The translations under genes were made by a program, and so were the position numbers. A model generated the notes under the pieces. It did no database searches and had not been told where the DNA came from. It saw nothing but the letters and a program-made list of their open reading frames with translations. Shown piece after piece: positions 33,801-44,245 of a stretch of DNA of 64,000 bases. The stretch comes from Ophiobolus disseminans (Eukaryota > Ascomycota > Dothideomycetes > Pleosporales > Phaeosphaeriaceae). The stretch lies in assembly GCA_010093685.1 (NCBI GenBank), contig MU006242.1, positions 186,001-250,000 on the forward strand, read 5' to 3'. Positions within the stretch are counted from its first letter, which is position 1. Each line of letters starts with the position of its first letter.

Positions 33801-34467
33801 TGGGCAATCTGGGTGCCGAAGCCATGCTGCGTGTGCGACTGGCTCTCGCCTTCGTGTGCGCCGTCCATGATGGGTGCGGTGTCGGAGGCTAGGCATCTGC
33901 GATCTTCGCACGCTCGGATGTCGTGAAGCTGCTGCACGACTGCCGCGATGGTGTCGGACCAGAGAGGCTGCAAGGGCTCGCTTGGCGGACTCTGATAACC
34001 GACCCAGTCGACGGCGTGCAGGACGAAGCGCAACTTGTCTCGCGGCGGGCCGTACGAGGTATATCGGATCGTGTACTTTCGGACCGCGATGACGCCGTGC
34101 AGACTGGAGGCCAATTGGAGGCTGGGGCGGCACTCTGGCGACACGAGAGGGTTGATTTCCGTCTGACCGTCGGTGAGCACGAGCGGTGAGAGCTGCAGCA
34201 GGAGGAGTCAGAATAGAAGTGCAGGTGATGTTCAGCGCGGCAGTCACGTGCCTGGATGATGTGCAGCAAGCGGTTGCGGTCGGGGTGGATGTCGTTGGTG
34301 ATGTCTAGGCACGAGCCGTTGTCGTGGTACAGGCCCCCCCACTCGCGCTCGGGATCGCACTTGACCCCCCGCTGCTTCTTGTGCTTCTGGTCGTGCAGCC
34401 AATGGTTGCCCAGGAGAAGCTGTTCGGTGAAGGTCTCCTCGAGCCACACAGTGAGGCGACGGGCCAT
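30830..34467 (-). CDS. TPP1/Tpz1-like shelterin subunit (Est3-type OB fold)
   Basis: Two exons, complement of 30830-34192 and 34252-34467, give 1192 residues. The N-terminal ~150 residues look like the TPP1/Est3 OB fold: NRLLHIIQ joins LSPLVLTDGQTEINPLVSP across the intron, then YTIRYTSY and LRFVLHAVDWVGYQ. A very long polar, Pro/Ser-rich, probably disordered region follows (~200-930). A C-terminal helical domain (~935-1040: SVFETFKTAYPEYTGCAKHF ... WQWDDFVIRNRTDYTGYV ... HRFYKDTI) resembles one seen in filamentous-fungal proteins labelled telomere Est3/TPP1. By family, it would join Pot1 at chromosome ends and recruit telomerase. The joining intron has a GC..AG border (34251 to 34193). The frame is open upstream to 34767, so a longer N-terminus is possible; 34467 was chosen since conserved-looking sequence starts there (ARRLTVWLEE). 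Confidence 0.6.
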
Positions 34468-35134
34468 GGACTGCCCCCGGGCGCGGGTCGTGGCCGTGGT
34501 CGTGGGGAGACGCGACGCGTCTAGCTCCCGGCGGTGTTCGGGGGTGCCCAGTGGGTGCAGCAGCAGCAGGCAGAGGCTGGAAGACGGCGGGGCATCTGGC
34601 AGCACGCAGTGGGAGGAGATAGACAGCACGGCAGCGCAACTCAGTGAAGAGAGCCCGTCTCCCCAGACCAGCCGTGAGAATCTTCCACGGCGTTTGCACG
34701 GCGAGGCGGAGACTGCCTGCGGGCGGAGAAGCGGCGGCTGCGGGGGTTCCATGCCATGCCCTGCCATGCCTCAGGCAGAGCTCCGGGCGCTTGGATGCGG
34801 CCCATGCGATGACGCGCATCCTCGCATCAGCCGCCCTTCACCTTCCACGGGAACACTAGCCACTCGCCTGTCAGACCCGTAGCTCGTGAACGGCTGCCCG
34901 TTTGTGCATGACGAGATGGACAGCGCCGTTTCACCACTCCCTCGTTGACTCGGTGCTTGAACACATAGACGGCCAGGAACTATAGACACTACATAGACAT
35001 ATTCACCACGACCATCTCTCCCAGCCTCATGCCTCTGCCGCCCCCCCTTGTCCACCGTCGGACGCTCCCCTGCTGCCTGACCGACCCTGCCACGTCCCAC
35101 CGCACATAGCAGCACGAACACTACGCCCACACCC
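34468..35134. other. Bidirectional promoter between the Tpz1-like gene and FAB1
   Basis: 667 bp between divergent start codons. GC-rich near the telomere gene, then C/A-rich with CCACC and CACAT strings just before the FAB1 ATG, as in many fungal leaders. The minus frame stays open to 34767, so part may be coding. Confidence 0.5.
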
Positions 35135-38100
35135 ATGGCGGGCACCTCGCGGGGCTCGCTCGACGGGGCGCTCCACCAGATGCATGCCGCGGCCTCGCGC
35201 TCCGACACGCTCACCACCTTTGGCGACCTGACTGCACCGCCCGCGCCCGTCGACGAGGAGCCCAAGGGCATAGAGCTGGTCTCGGGCGGCCTGAGTGGCC
35301 TGTACAGCCGCCTCAGGGCCTCGGTGGGCGGCGCCAAAGAGCAGGCAGCCGAGGCCGTCGAGGGTGCAGCTGCAGGGACGGGCAGGGCAGCCACCAAGCC
35401 CGCCGTGAACCGCAGCCCTGGGGGAACATCGGTGTCGTCGCCCATAGTAGTCTCGGTGCCCTCCTCGCGGCTGCAGTCGCCCTCGGCCGCGTCCTTCCCC
35501 GATGCGCTGCCGCCTTCACGCGGGTCGAGCACGTCGAATGCCACCCTGTCGAGCAAGATATCACTCAATGCCTCCAAGGCCTCGCTCGCAACCACGCGAT
35601 CACGACCGTCCATAATCTCCAATGCGGACCCTGCGAGGACCCTGAGAGAAGAGGACTCGTTTGCACAGAGCCCCACCAGCACCCACTCCAGGGCGCACTC
35701 CAACGCCAACTCCAACTATGACCTGCCCAAGAACGCTGCGGCCAAAGACTTTGCGCCCGGATCGCAGTCGATGCACTCACCGCGCTTCCCCGCCGGAAAG
35801 TCGTTTCGCGAACGCAAGGGCGACCTTGATCTGGACGGCCAGGAGAGCGACACCACCGAGGACGACATGGTGCTTGTTCAGGGCGGTGATGCGGCGAACA
35901 ACGCTGCCAGCTTCAAGTATTCGTCCGAAGTGCCCCGCGAAAGCTTGTCCAAGGTCAGCACCCGGGCCGATAGCCAGTACCCTGCTCGATCTGCCCTCAG
36001 CAAAGCAAGAGACCAGCTTGACAACCGATCTGGGAGTAACGACGTCCCACGCGTCACTTCCAGCGCGCGAACGCAGGTGGTTGCCCCGGAGCCCCAGCGT
36101 CCACCACTGCTCAAGGTGGGCGCGTCACACCTGCCAGGTTTCCACCCTTCACGAACCTCGTCCTCCGATGGCCTGAGCTCCGTCGTGACCTCGTCTACCG
36201 TACGCACTCCTGCAGTCGTGCCCATCGAAGAAATACAGCGACAGACCCAGTCCAGGCCTGCTGCAGCCAGGATGCCCACTAACGCCTTCTCGCAAATGCG
36301 CAGGAAAATTTTGGACAGGGAGTTTTGGATGAGAGACGAGAACGCAAAAGACTGCTTCAACTGCGGCGACACTTTCACCACCTGGCGGCGAAAGCACCAC
36401 TGCCGGACCTGCGGCCAGATCTTCGACTCCAAGTGCACCTCCATCATCTCGGGCAAGCTCTTCGGCCAGGCGAGCAACATCAAAGTGTGCAAGCCGTGCG
36501 AAGCCATCATCTATGGACACGACGATGACTCCTCTGATTACACTGACGATGGGGACCAAGCTTCGGTCTACGACCACGACGAGTCTGCCAGGGACTTTGA
36601 CGAAGAGGATGTTGAGCCCACAGAAAGCGACCACACCAAGATAGGCACTCCCACCATCAGCATCCCCATGTCTCGGAAGACTGGTAGTGACAAGAAGCGA
36701 CGGTCCCATGTCATCGAGGTTGGTCCGCAAACCCTAGCCCGTCCAAGCTCATCTCGCTCACTGCGATCCCTCGGAGGCAGGCCGCGGTCATCGAGTCACA
36801 AACGCCATCCGTCGAGACACCAACATATGCGCAACATCAAGCACGAAGATCGTGCGCCCTTTCACCAGTATCTAGACAATACGCGACAGCCGAGCTTGCC
36901 TGCCTTCCACCGTGATAATATCATTGACCCAGACCTTGCACCATTCATGTCGGATGAAGGCTCGAGCGAAGAAGAGCAAGCAAGCCTGTTTGCAGCATTG
37001 AATGCCGACACGTCCGAAAGTGCAACTCTGGAAAATGAGAGAGGTGGACTTGGCGGCCTGTTGGCGGCAATGAGAAAGGGCAAGCAGCGACCCGGCGACA
37101 GGAGCGTAACCGGCGGCCATGCTCGCGATGCCGACAACATCAGTATCACCAGCCGCCAACGCACTACCCGAAGAAGAAATCTTAGTATTAGTAGCAACAA
37201 CCACCGACCTTCACCGCGACGATCCAAAAGTAACACATTGTTGCGACCGTTCACTGCTGGCTTTGGAGCGGGTTTACAGCATTCGCAACCGGGCACCCCA
37301 TCACTACATCCAACTCCATCGCCCACCCCACCTGGTACCAAGATCACACGAAGCGCGTCAATGCAGGGCGGAATTGCTCCGAAAGTCGAGCTAAACACAG
37401 CGAGCTTAGACCATGCGCGCAAGCTGTTACGGCAGATGATGCACGATGCGGGTGTCTCTCACGTGTCAAGCTGGGACAAGGCGCTGATTCCCATTATGCG
37501 ACAGTGCACAGACGATGTGAACCCGGATGTTGATAGAGGCGACGACATTGATATCCGGAACTACATAAAGCTCAAGAAGATCCCTGGTGGTAAACCTCGT
37601 GATACGGCTTACGTGTCTGGAGTAGTGTTCTCCAAGAATGTTGCCTTGCGAAGCATGCCACGGAATATCTTGAACCCGAGAATCGTCATCATCACTTTCG
37701 CGATCGAATACGCACGCCACCAAACCCACTTCATGAGCTTGGAACCGGTCATTGCTCAAGAGAGAGAATACTTGCGCAACCTGGTCAGTCGTATCGCAGC
37801 TCTGCGCCCTCATGTGCTGCTGGTACAACGCAATGTATCCGGCCTTGCCCTTGAATTTTTGGAACAGGAAGGCATCGCCGTCGTCTACAACGTCAAGGCC
37901 GCCGTCCTACACGCTGTTGCGAGATGTACACAATCGCGCATGATTTCGTCCGTCGACAAACTTGCCATAGATCCATCGCAGCTCGGTCATTGCGGCAGCT
38001 TCGATGTCAAAACCTATCTGCACGGGAACATCAAGAAGTCCTACGTCTTTCTATCTGGGTGTCAGAAGGATCTTGGGTGTACAATCGTCTTGCGGGGCGC

Positions 38101-41100
38101 TGAGAATGAGGAGCTGATCAAGCTAAAGCGCATCACTGAGTTCATGTCATATGTCGTGTACAATTTGCGGCTCGAGACGTGTCTGATGCGGGACGAATTT
38201 ATCAATACTCCAACAACTTCGAATACTGGAACGTTGGCTTCTAGCCACGGCGAAGAAGGTGAAGCCAAGCAGCAAATTGAAAAGACAGAAGCGCCAGAGC
38301 AGTTAGCCCTTGCTGCCGCCCTTCAGACGGGTAACGAACCTATGTCCGAGAATGACAATCATGTCGATGCGGCTGCGCCTTCATACTACAGCGACATGGT
38401 TGAAGACCACCGCACCAAGATACTATCCTCGTCTCCTTTCGTAAAGTTCATGCAGCCGTACCTACTTGAGCAAGCTCGACAATACGAACGGAAGCTCGCT
38501 CATCTCAAGAAGCTCAAGAGCCAATACACCACTGGAGACGACGAGAAGCCCGAGGATACCGAACAGGAATTTGAACTGGTACAGCCAGAAATGGTTCACA
38601 CAGTAGTCCAGCAGGCGCCTAAACAAGTACGCGATTTTCTCTCTGCCGTCCATGCATCAGAATACGAGAAAGCCCTCCACCATTACACGACCCAGAAGCG
38701 ACAATGGGAAACCTACGTATCAGGAAACGCGGATCTCTACGATCCGTTCAATCACCAGAAGATTGCTGTTCTCTATAGTGTGGTCAACACCGCCACTTCC
38801 ACTCCTTGCGTAGGGCCTGAAATCATTGCGCTTGGCTTTTACCAAGAACACGACTACGACGATGGGTTCACCCCCGATTGCACTCTCGGTCAATATGTGG
38901 AAGACCTATGCACCTCGGCAGGCGTTATCTGTGAAGTCGACGGATGCAACCGGAGAATGTTGGATCATTCCCGCCAATATGTACACGGTGACGGGCAAAT
39001 GACCGTCGTCGTCCAGAAGCATCCTCCGAAGCTCAAGGGCTTGTACCAGAATATACTCATGTGGAGCTGTTGCAGAATTTGCGGGCAAGAAACTCAGACA
39101 ATACCCATGTCTGAATGGAGCTGGAAGTACTCATTTGCCAAATACCTAGAATTAACTTTCTGGAGTACGCAGCTTCATCCGCGGGCCGATCTCTGCTCTC
39201 ATGACATTCACAAGGACCATGTCCGCTATTTTGGCTATAACAACGTTGCCCTGCGCATCCAGTACGATGCTGTGCCACTGTACGAGGTCACTGTACCCAA
39301 ACCAAACGTGACGTGGAAGGTGGACAGCGATCTGAAGCTCAAGAACAGCCAGTATACCCAGATTGTGGAAAAGCTCGACTGTTTCATGAACTCCGTGCTC
39401 GAAAGAATTCAAGACATTCACCCGGAGAGCGTCATGCCTGAAAAGGTGGACCTGTGCCGGAAGGAAGTCGACCGGCTCATCAGACGTGCCAAAGAAGAGC
39501 ATGTATGGCTGCGTGAAAAGCTCCAAGACAAGTATATGAACTCTAGATACTACGAAATCATTCCCATGAACCGAGCCATCCGTGCGATTCAGGAGAAGGC
39601 CATTGCTTGGGATGAGACCTTCTTAGACTTCGAGCAAGAGTTTTTCCCCTCTGAGAAGGATATTCGGCGGCTTGCAACCTTACAGCTCAGAAAGTTCTTC
39701 CTTGAACGCGATGAGTCTACTAGCTCATTGACATCGGTAGAAGAAGGTGCAGAGTCTGGCGGGGAAGAAGCAGATGTGGACGACAAAGAAGAATCAATGG
39801 CCCTCTCCCCGATGCCATCAAACATGTCTCGAGAGAAGGCTCACGATATGATGGCATCTGTCGTGCATCAAGATCGAACGCACGGCAGTGTGTTAACGGA
39901 AGACGGGACGCCGACTCCAGAGCCACAGACACCTACTTCGCTCGGAGTAACGACAGATCTGCCGATTCAGACACCTCGTGATGCGGTGGAGCGGGACGAT
40001 GTGCGTCATCTTGATTTAGCACTATCCTCGAACTTTCCGGACAACCCTCCTACGGAGGAGCAGCTTCTCAACACACCGACACTTACTACCGAGAATAGCC
40101 ACCTCGATCAAGGTTCACCGACACCTACTAGCGTGCCGAAGATCAACCCCATCGACAAGTCCTTGGCCGATGCTATCGATAACATGCCGAGTTCGCCTTC
40201 TCCACCATCTGTTGGGACATTGCCATTAGAAAGCAAGATTCCAAGGCTGGCGGACAACGGTCGCCGGGATGTTCAGCCTAGACCGTCTGCTCTGGCCAGA
40301 ACCCAATCCCAGCCGGGCAACATTCCGAAACACACAGCATCGTCTATCGGATCCATGATTCCAACCAGTAGCTTCCATCCGCCCAAACCGGCCATGGGGG
40401 AATCCATGAGAGCGCTTGAGCGCATGACTGAGCGTCTCGGTATGGGTACTACGAAGCAGACGAAGCCCAGCTCCAGAATCCCGCGATCAATTCCCTTCAA
40501 ACAAAGCACCAAAGTATCCAAACTTGCTCAGCACTTCGAACAGTTGTCACGCGAGTTTCAAAAGGAGCGCATGCGTGAGCGCAGGGCAGATCGCAGCCGA
40601 CAGATCCGTGCATATCCCCTTGCATCGTCGAAACCCATAGTAGAGGTGTATAGGGATGTTCACGAAGCGGTACAGGAGCATACTGCTTCTGACGAAGATC
40701 TACAGCCCATCTCACCCCCACGCACAAGTCTAGACAACAGTACACTTGGCGAAAGCACACTTACTGCAACAACGGGCATCACGACGGAACCTCAGTCTCC
40801 TGTAGAAGAGCGACACCCCAGGCCAGCTATTGACAACACCGAGCACGAAGAGCCACCCACGACGCCGAGTCATCCGCCCTCCGTCTCTGATGCTGATAAT
40901 GACATTAGTGATGTCGAGATTACGCCGGAAGACATTCCTCTCCCCGATAGCATCGCAAGTTCCCAGCTTATGAACATGAGCGACTCGCAACTTGAAAGTT
41001 CTTTGGAGCTGCCCAGGCACGAGAAAACCACTCTACTAAAGATGCTTACCAATTTCTGGTCTGAGCGTTCGTCTAGCGGGTGGACTCCTCTCGAGTACCC

Positions 41101-42298
41101 ATTCGCCCCCATCGAGCACGTCTGGGAAGACTCGGACATTATCGTGCGCGAAGACGAGCCCAGCTCTATCATCGCTCTTGCATTATCAAGTCCCGACTAC
41201 CTGAGCAAGCTACAAACTTTCCGTGATGATCCTCGCGCTGCCAAGAAGGGCTTCGAGAATCTCGAGACGCTGGATGATTCCATTGAGCGCAACCTCCTGC
41301 ACGAAATGAACAGTAACATCCGCTACTCTTTCACCAACCGCGGCGTAAAGGCCCAGTGCAAGATCTTCTTCGCGCAGTCTTTCGACGCCCTGCGCCGTAA
41401 ATGCGGCGTCGCAGACCGCTTCGTCGAGTCCCTCTCTCGCTGCTCGAAATGGGACTCCAAGGGCGGAAAGTCGAAGTCCATCTTCTTGAAGACGCTCGAC
41501 GACCGCTTCGTCTTGAAGTCACTATCCCCCGTCGAAGTCCAAGCCTTCTTCCGCTTCGCACCCAACTACTTCGCCTTCACGCACCAAAACCTTTTCAAAT
41601 CGCTCCCATCCGTCATCGCCAAGATGTTCGGCCTCTTCCAAGTGCAGATCAAATCCCCGGCCGGCCGCGACTTCGACTGGTTCATGCTCGTCATGGAAAA
41701 CCTCTTCTACGACCGCGAGCCCAACCGCCGCTACGACCTCAAGGGCTCCATGCGCAACCGCAAAATCCAGTCCACGGGCGAGCGCGACGAAGTGCTTTTG
41801 GATGAGAACTTGGTCGATATCATTTACTCCGAAACCCCCATTTTCGTCCGCGAACACACTAAGAAATTGCTCAAAGCGTCGGTCTGGAATGATACGCTTT
41901 TTCTAAGTCAGAATAATGTGATGGATTACTCCCTCATGGCCGGCTTCGACGACACGAATCGCGAAATCATCGTTGGTATCATCGATTGCATTCGCACGTA
42001 TACATGGGACAAGAAACTCGAGTCTTGGATCAAGGACCGGGGCAAGAACAAGCCGACTATTACGAGCCCCAAGGACTATCGCATGCGCTTCAGAGTCGCG
42101 ATGGAGAAGTACATCCTCCAGGCGCCGAATTGCTGGCACCAGTTCCAGGGTAGGGTTGTGCAGCAGGGCGGGGAAAGGAGGATGTTGGGACCTGCGCAGG
42201 ATGGGAGGGGGCATGCGAGGAGTGGGAGTGGGAGTACGGTTGGGGCGTTGAGGAGGAGGAGTGGGAGGGTTACGGAGATTGAGGAACCTTTTGGGTAG
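35135..42298 (+). CDS. FAB1: 1-phosphatidylinositol-3-phosphate 5-kinase (Fab1/PIKfyve)
   Basis: An uninterrupted frame of 2387 residues. Domains in order: disordered Ser-rich N-terminus; FYVE zinc finger (~397-456) with the WxxD entry (WMRD), the basic patch RRKHHCRTCG and closing CKPC, which binds PI3P on endosomes and vacuoles; a chaperonin-like (Cpn60/TCP-1) domain (~760-1035) with GCTIVLRG; the Cys-rich CCR region (~1220-1500) with SHDIHKDHVRYFGYNN; a long disordered linker; and a C-terminal PIP kinase domain (~1960-2350) with the GGKSKSIFLKTLDDRFVLK nucleotide loop, YDLKGS, and the DYSLM / IIDCIRTYTWDKKLE catalytic segment. It makes PI(3,5)P2, controlling vacuole size and endosomal sorting. 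All hallmark residues are present. Lack of introns over 7.1 kb is notable in this intron-rich window. Confidence 0.97.
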   Translation: MAGTSRGSLDGALHQMHAAASRSDTLTTFGDLTAPPAPVDEEPKGIELVSGGLSGLYSRLRASVGGAKEQAAEAVEGAAAGTGRAATKPAVNRSPGGTSVSSPIVVSVPSSRLQSPSAASFPDALPPSRGSSTSNATLSSKISLNASKASLATTRSRPSIISNADPARTLREEDSFAQSPTSTHSRAHSNANSNYDLPKNAAAKDFAPGSQSMHSPRFPAGKSFRERKGDLDLDGQESDTTEDDMVLVQGGDAANNAASFKYSSEVPRESLSKVSTRADSQYPARSALSKARDQLDNRSGSNDVPRVTSSARTQVVAPEPQRPPLLKVGASHLPGFHPSRTSSSDGLSSVVTSSTVRTPAVVPIEEIQRQTQSRPAAARMPTNAFSQMRRKILDREFWMRDENAKDCFNCGDTFTTWRRKHHCRTCGQIFDSKCTSIISGKLFGQASNIKVCKPCEAIIYGHDDDSSDYTDDGDQASVYDHDESARDFDEEDVEPTESDHTKIGTPTISIPMSRKTGSDKKRRSHVIEVGPQTLARPSSSRSLRSLGGRPRSSSHKRHPSRHQHMRNIKHEDRAPFHQYLDNTRQPSLPAFHRDNIIDPDLAPFMSDEGSSEEEQASLFAALNADTSESATLENERGGLGGLLAAMRKGKQRPGDRSVTGGHARDADNISITSRQRTTRRRNLSISSNNHRPSPRRSKSNTLLRPFTAGFGAGLQHSQPGTPSLHPTPSPTPPGTKITRSASMQGGIAPKVELNTASLDHARKLLRQMMHDAGVSHVSSWDKALIPIMRQCTDDVNPDVDRGDDIDIRNYIKLKKIPGGKPRDTAYVSGVVFSKNVALRSMPRNILNPRIVIITFAIEYARHQTHFMSLEPVIAQEREYLRNLVSRIAALRPHVLLVQRNVSGLALEFLEQEGIAVVYNVKAAVLHAVARCTQSRMISSVDKLAIDPSQLGHCGSFDVKTYLHGNIKKSYVFLSGCQKDLGCTIVLRGAENEELIKLKRITEFMSYVVYNLRLETCLMRDEFINTPTTSNTGTLASSHGEEGEAKQQIEKTEAPEQLALAAALQTGNEPMSENDNHVDAAAPSYYSDMVEDHRTKILSSSPFVKFMQPYLLEQARQYERKLAHLKKLKSQYTTGDDEKPEDTEQEFELVQPEMVHTVVQQAPKQVRDFLSAVHASEYEKALHHYTTQKRQWETYVSGNADLYDPFNHQKIAVLYSVVNTATSTPCVGPEIIALGFYQEHDYDDGFTPDCTLGQYVEDLCTSAGVICEVDGCNRRMLDHSRQYVHGDGQMTVVVQKHPPKLKGLYQNILMWSCCRICGQETQTIPMSEWSWKYSFAKYLELTFWSTQLHPRADLCSHDIHKDHVRYFGYNNVALRIQYDAVPLYEVTVPKPNVTWKVDSDLKLKNSQYTQIVEKLDCFMNSVLERIQDIHPESVMPEKVDLCRKEVDRLIRRAKEEHVWLREKLQDKYMNSRYYEIIPMNRAIRAIQEKAIAWDETFLDFEQEFFPSEKDIRRLATLQLRKFFLERDESTSSLTSVEEGAESGGEEADVDDKEESMALSPMPSNMSREKAHDMMASVVHQDRTHGSVLTEDGTPTPEPQTPTSLGVTTDLPIQTPRDAVERDDVRHLDLALSSNFPDNPPTEEQLLNTPTLTTENSHLDQGSPTPTSVPKINPIDKSLADAIDNMPSSPSPPSVGTLPLESKIPRLADNGRRDVQPRPSALARTQSQPGNIPKHTASSIGSMIPTSSFHPPKPAMGESMRALERMTERLGMGTTKQTKPSSRIPRSIPFKQSTKVSKLAQHFEQLSREFQKERMRERRADRSRQIRAYPLASSKPIVEVYRDVHEAVQEHTASDEDLQPISPPRTSLDNSTLGESTLTATTGITTEPQSPVEERHPRPAIDNTEHEEPPTTPSHPPSVSDADNDISDVEITPEDIPLPDSIASSQLMNMSDSQLESSLELPRHEKTTLLKMLTNFWSERSSSGWTPLEYPFAPIEHVWEDSDIIVREDEPSSIIALALSSPDYLSKLQTFRDDPRAAKKGFENLETLDDSIERNLLHEMNSNIRYSFTNRGVKAQCKIFFAQSFDALRRKCGVADRFVESLSRCSKWDSKGGKSKSIFLKTLDDRFVLKSLSPVEVQAFFRFAPNYFAFTHQNLFKSLPSVIAKMFGLFQVQIKSPAGRDFDWFMLVMENLFYDREPNRRYDLKGSMRNRKIQSTGERDEVLLDENLVDIIYSETPIFVREHTKKLLKASVWNDTLFLSQNNVMDYSLMAGFDDTNREIIVGIIDCIRTYTWDKKLESWIKDRGKNKPTITSPKDYRMRFRVAMEKYILQAPNCWHQFQGRVVQQGGERRMLGPAQDGRGHARSGSGSTVGALRRRSGRVTEIEEPFG

Positions 42299-42992
42299 GA
42301 AATTTGGCATACTTCCCATTGTAATTTTGGGCATAGCGCTGGTGCTTGGAGTACTTTTGTCTTGGGTTGCTTCGGCATATTGTCTTGCAGGAAATATAGC
42401 ATGCAGCTTTCTGAATATGGAATACACGTACCCTTCAACAAGGCTATGCATATTCCATCCACCCCAAAGTTCTTTTCAGCTGCTTGTGCTTTGGTTGTGT
42501 GGGCTAGATTTACTACTTTCATGTTTCCAGAGTCTGGATATTGGGGCTTGGGTCAGCGTCTATGGGAAGTAATCGTTCGATGTGCCAAAGGTTGGTTTTA
42601 GGGTCGACAGTACTTGCTCACATGCGACTGGTCCAGATTATGCATGTGGTAGTTTTGTATCCGCTTTTACATGTCGGATGGCTTTGCTTATCACGCCGAG
42701 ATTGCTAGCAGATGTTTCTGTGGAGTTTTTTGCTTCCTTTTTACTTCACATGCGCACGTCACGTTATAGCGGCTTTGCGGCTGTATATTGAATAGTGACT
42801 GTTTTCGTCACGCAGCTCAGTGCTGAATATGGTTGTTTGGCTTGCCATTATCACAGTGGTGTCGTTGGGCTGCACTGCCACGGAGGTACCTACTTATCTT
42901 CTTGGTGGTTAAAAATCAAAACTCCTTATAAACAACGACCTGGAAGGCACTCGTGCAACATCACAGCGATACCACCATCTCTATCCTTCATC
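42299..42992. other. Intergenic: FAB1 3' flank and leader of the MARVEL-like gene
   Basis: About 690 bp. T-rich 3' flank after the FAB1 stop; no supported gene. The final 70 bp contain a TATA box and an A/C-rich leader. Confidence 0.5.
42927..42932 (+). promoter_or_regulatory. TATA box before the MARVEL-like gene
   Basis: TATAAA 66 bp before the ATG at 42993, followed by an A/C-rich leader (ACAACGACC...ACATCACAGCG). The good core promoter suggests the damaged gene downstream was, or is, transcribed. Confidence 0.5.
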
Positions 42993-43676
42993 ATGATCAT
43001 CCCACGCTTCATATCCATGGGCTTGCGCCTCGCCCAGTCCGTAAACCCAAAGCAAAACAATACCTAGCGCAGCACATAGCTAACCGCACCACAGATTCCT
43101 CACCACCGCAACCGTCCTCGCGGTCCTCTCGCACTTCTTCTCCATCTACGCGCGCTTCCTCCCGGACCGCGAATCCTCCCTCCCCGCCGGGCTCCGCAAC
43201 AGCAGCTTCGATCTGCTCATCTTCCCCGCCTTCCCCGCCACTTTCTCAGTCGTGCTGGCGCTCGTCTGGCTCGTACCTACTACATGCTCGATGGCGCACT
43301 GGATAACCGATCTCGTGGTCGCGGGCGCATAGTTCGCAATCTGCGGCTTGTTGCAAATGACCCTGGCTCTAAACGACACCTGTGCGCCGAGGCATGTCGA
43401 TTACCACAGTGTGACTCACCAGCGGGTGTGGGATCGGGAGGGCTGCGCCGATTGGGCGGTGGTGACTGCGTTTGCGGGTGTGGCGGGTGTGTTGTGGTTT
43501 GTGAGTTTTGTGCTGGGGCTGCTGGTTTGGAGACATGTTAAGAAAGGTGGCGCGGCGCCTCAGGGGTGAGTTGGTTGTGGGTATGTGTTAGGATAGCTGT
43601 GGCTAATCTTGTGTGTAGACGGAAGACGGTGGTTACGACTACGAGGACGGTGAGGCGTCCGAAGGTTACTATTTAG
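42993..43676 (+). pseudogene. MARVEL-like four-helix membrane protein, apparently disrupted
   Basis: The plus strand encodes four hydrophobic helices in MARVEL order: MIIPRFISMGLRLAQ into FLTTATVLAVLSHFFSIYA; FPATFSVVLALVWLV; ITDLVVAGA..FAICGLL; and VVTAFAGVAGVLWFVSFVLGLLVW, then a basic tail KTVVTTTRTVRRPK ending in a stop at 43674-43676. The last intron (GTGAGT at 43569 to TGTAG, ~50 bp) is good. Two breaks exist. Exon 1 (42993-43040, donor GTAAAC) joins the exon at 43095 one frame out. And an in-frame TAG lies at 43330-43332 between VVAGA and FAICGLL. The TAG can be skipped by a possible 60-bp intron (GT at 43273, AG at 43332), but that removes most of a membrane helix. The frame mismatch remains. 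A sequence error is an alternative. Fungal MARVEL proteins sit in the plasma membrane; function here is unknown. Confidence 0.5.
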
Positions 43677-44165
43677 GGTGCTAGAGTACAGTGGGGGTTT
43701 TTGAGTCGGGTAGATGCACACAGTCGGTCGTCGAAGACAGGTTTAATGCTTTGAGAAGAGAGCCAGTGGGTATATTTTCTTGTATATTATCTGAGTCTGT
43801 TATTCTTTCTCTTGCTCCTTTCTACGTATGGTTTAGCAGAGGGTCTGGTGTTGTTGGTTAATAACCTCGGAATCATTGTTGAGCTTGCTCGTGATCTTTC
43901 TGAAGGGATCACATAGGTAGCATCGAAAGATTCATGTTTCCCTAAATCGAGGTCGCCAACTTCATCGGTGTGATTTCGTGACTTGAGAGGCATTCGGACA
44001 ACTGAGGTCATGTCCCGCATCAGCACCCCACGTCCAGCATGCAGCCTAGACCGTCCGAAGTTAAAGCCTCCGCTACTGCCCGCAAAGACACCATATGAAC
44101 CCCACAGTACGTCATGCCTCTCCGTCCCATCTCATGCGAAGAACATATTTAGAGATCTCAATATA
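43677..44165. other. Intergenic between the MARVEL-like gene and the transposon
   Basis: About 490 bp with no supported gene. It ends in the TA dinucleotide duplicated by the transposon insertion (44164-44165). Confidence 0.5.
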
Positions 44166-44207
44166 ACGTAAACCACCAGCACCCGGGCCAACCCAGCACC
44201 CGGGCCA
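44166..44207 (+). repeat. Left terminal inverted repeat of the pogo element
   Basis: 42 bp starting ACGTAAACCACC and ending CACCCGGGCCA. It matches the reverse complement of the right end with one mismatch (C at the twelfth base, T in the other copy). It carries two direct copies of AGCACCCGGGCCA, possible transposase binding sites. Confidence 0.95.
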
Positions 44208-44245
44208 TTTCTTGCCAAGACCACAACCATCACTGTTAACACATA

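Noticed and set aside
34468..34767. Longer N-terminus of the Tpz1-like protein
   Set aside because: The frame is open, but it encodes Pro/Ser/Leu-rich sequence with no resemblance to an OB-fold start; kept only as an alternative.
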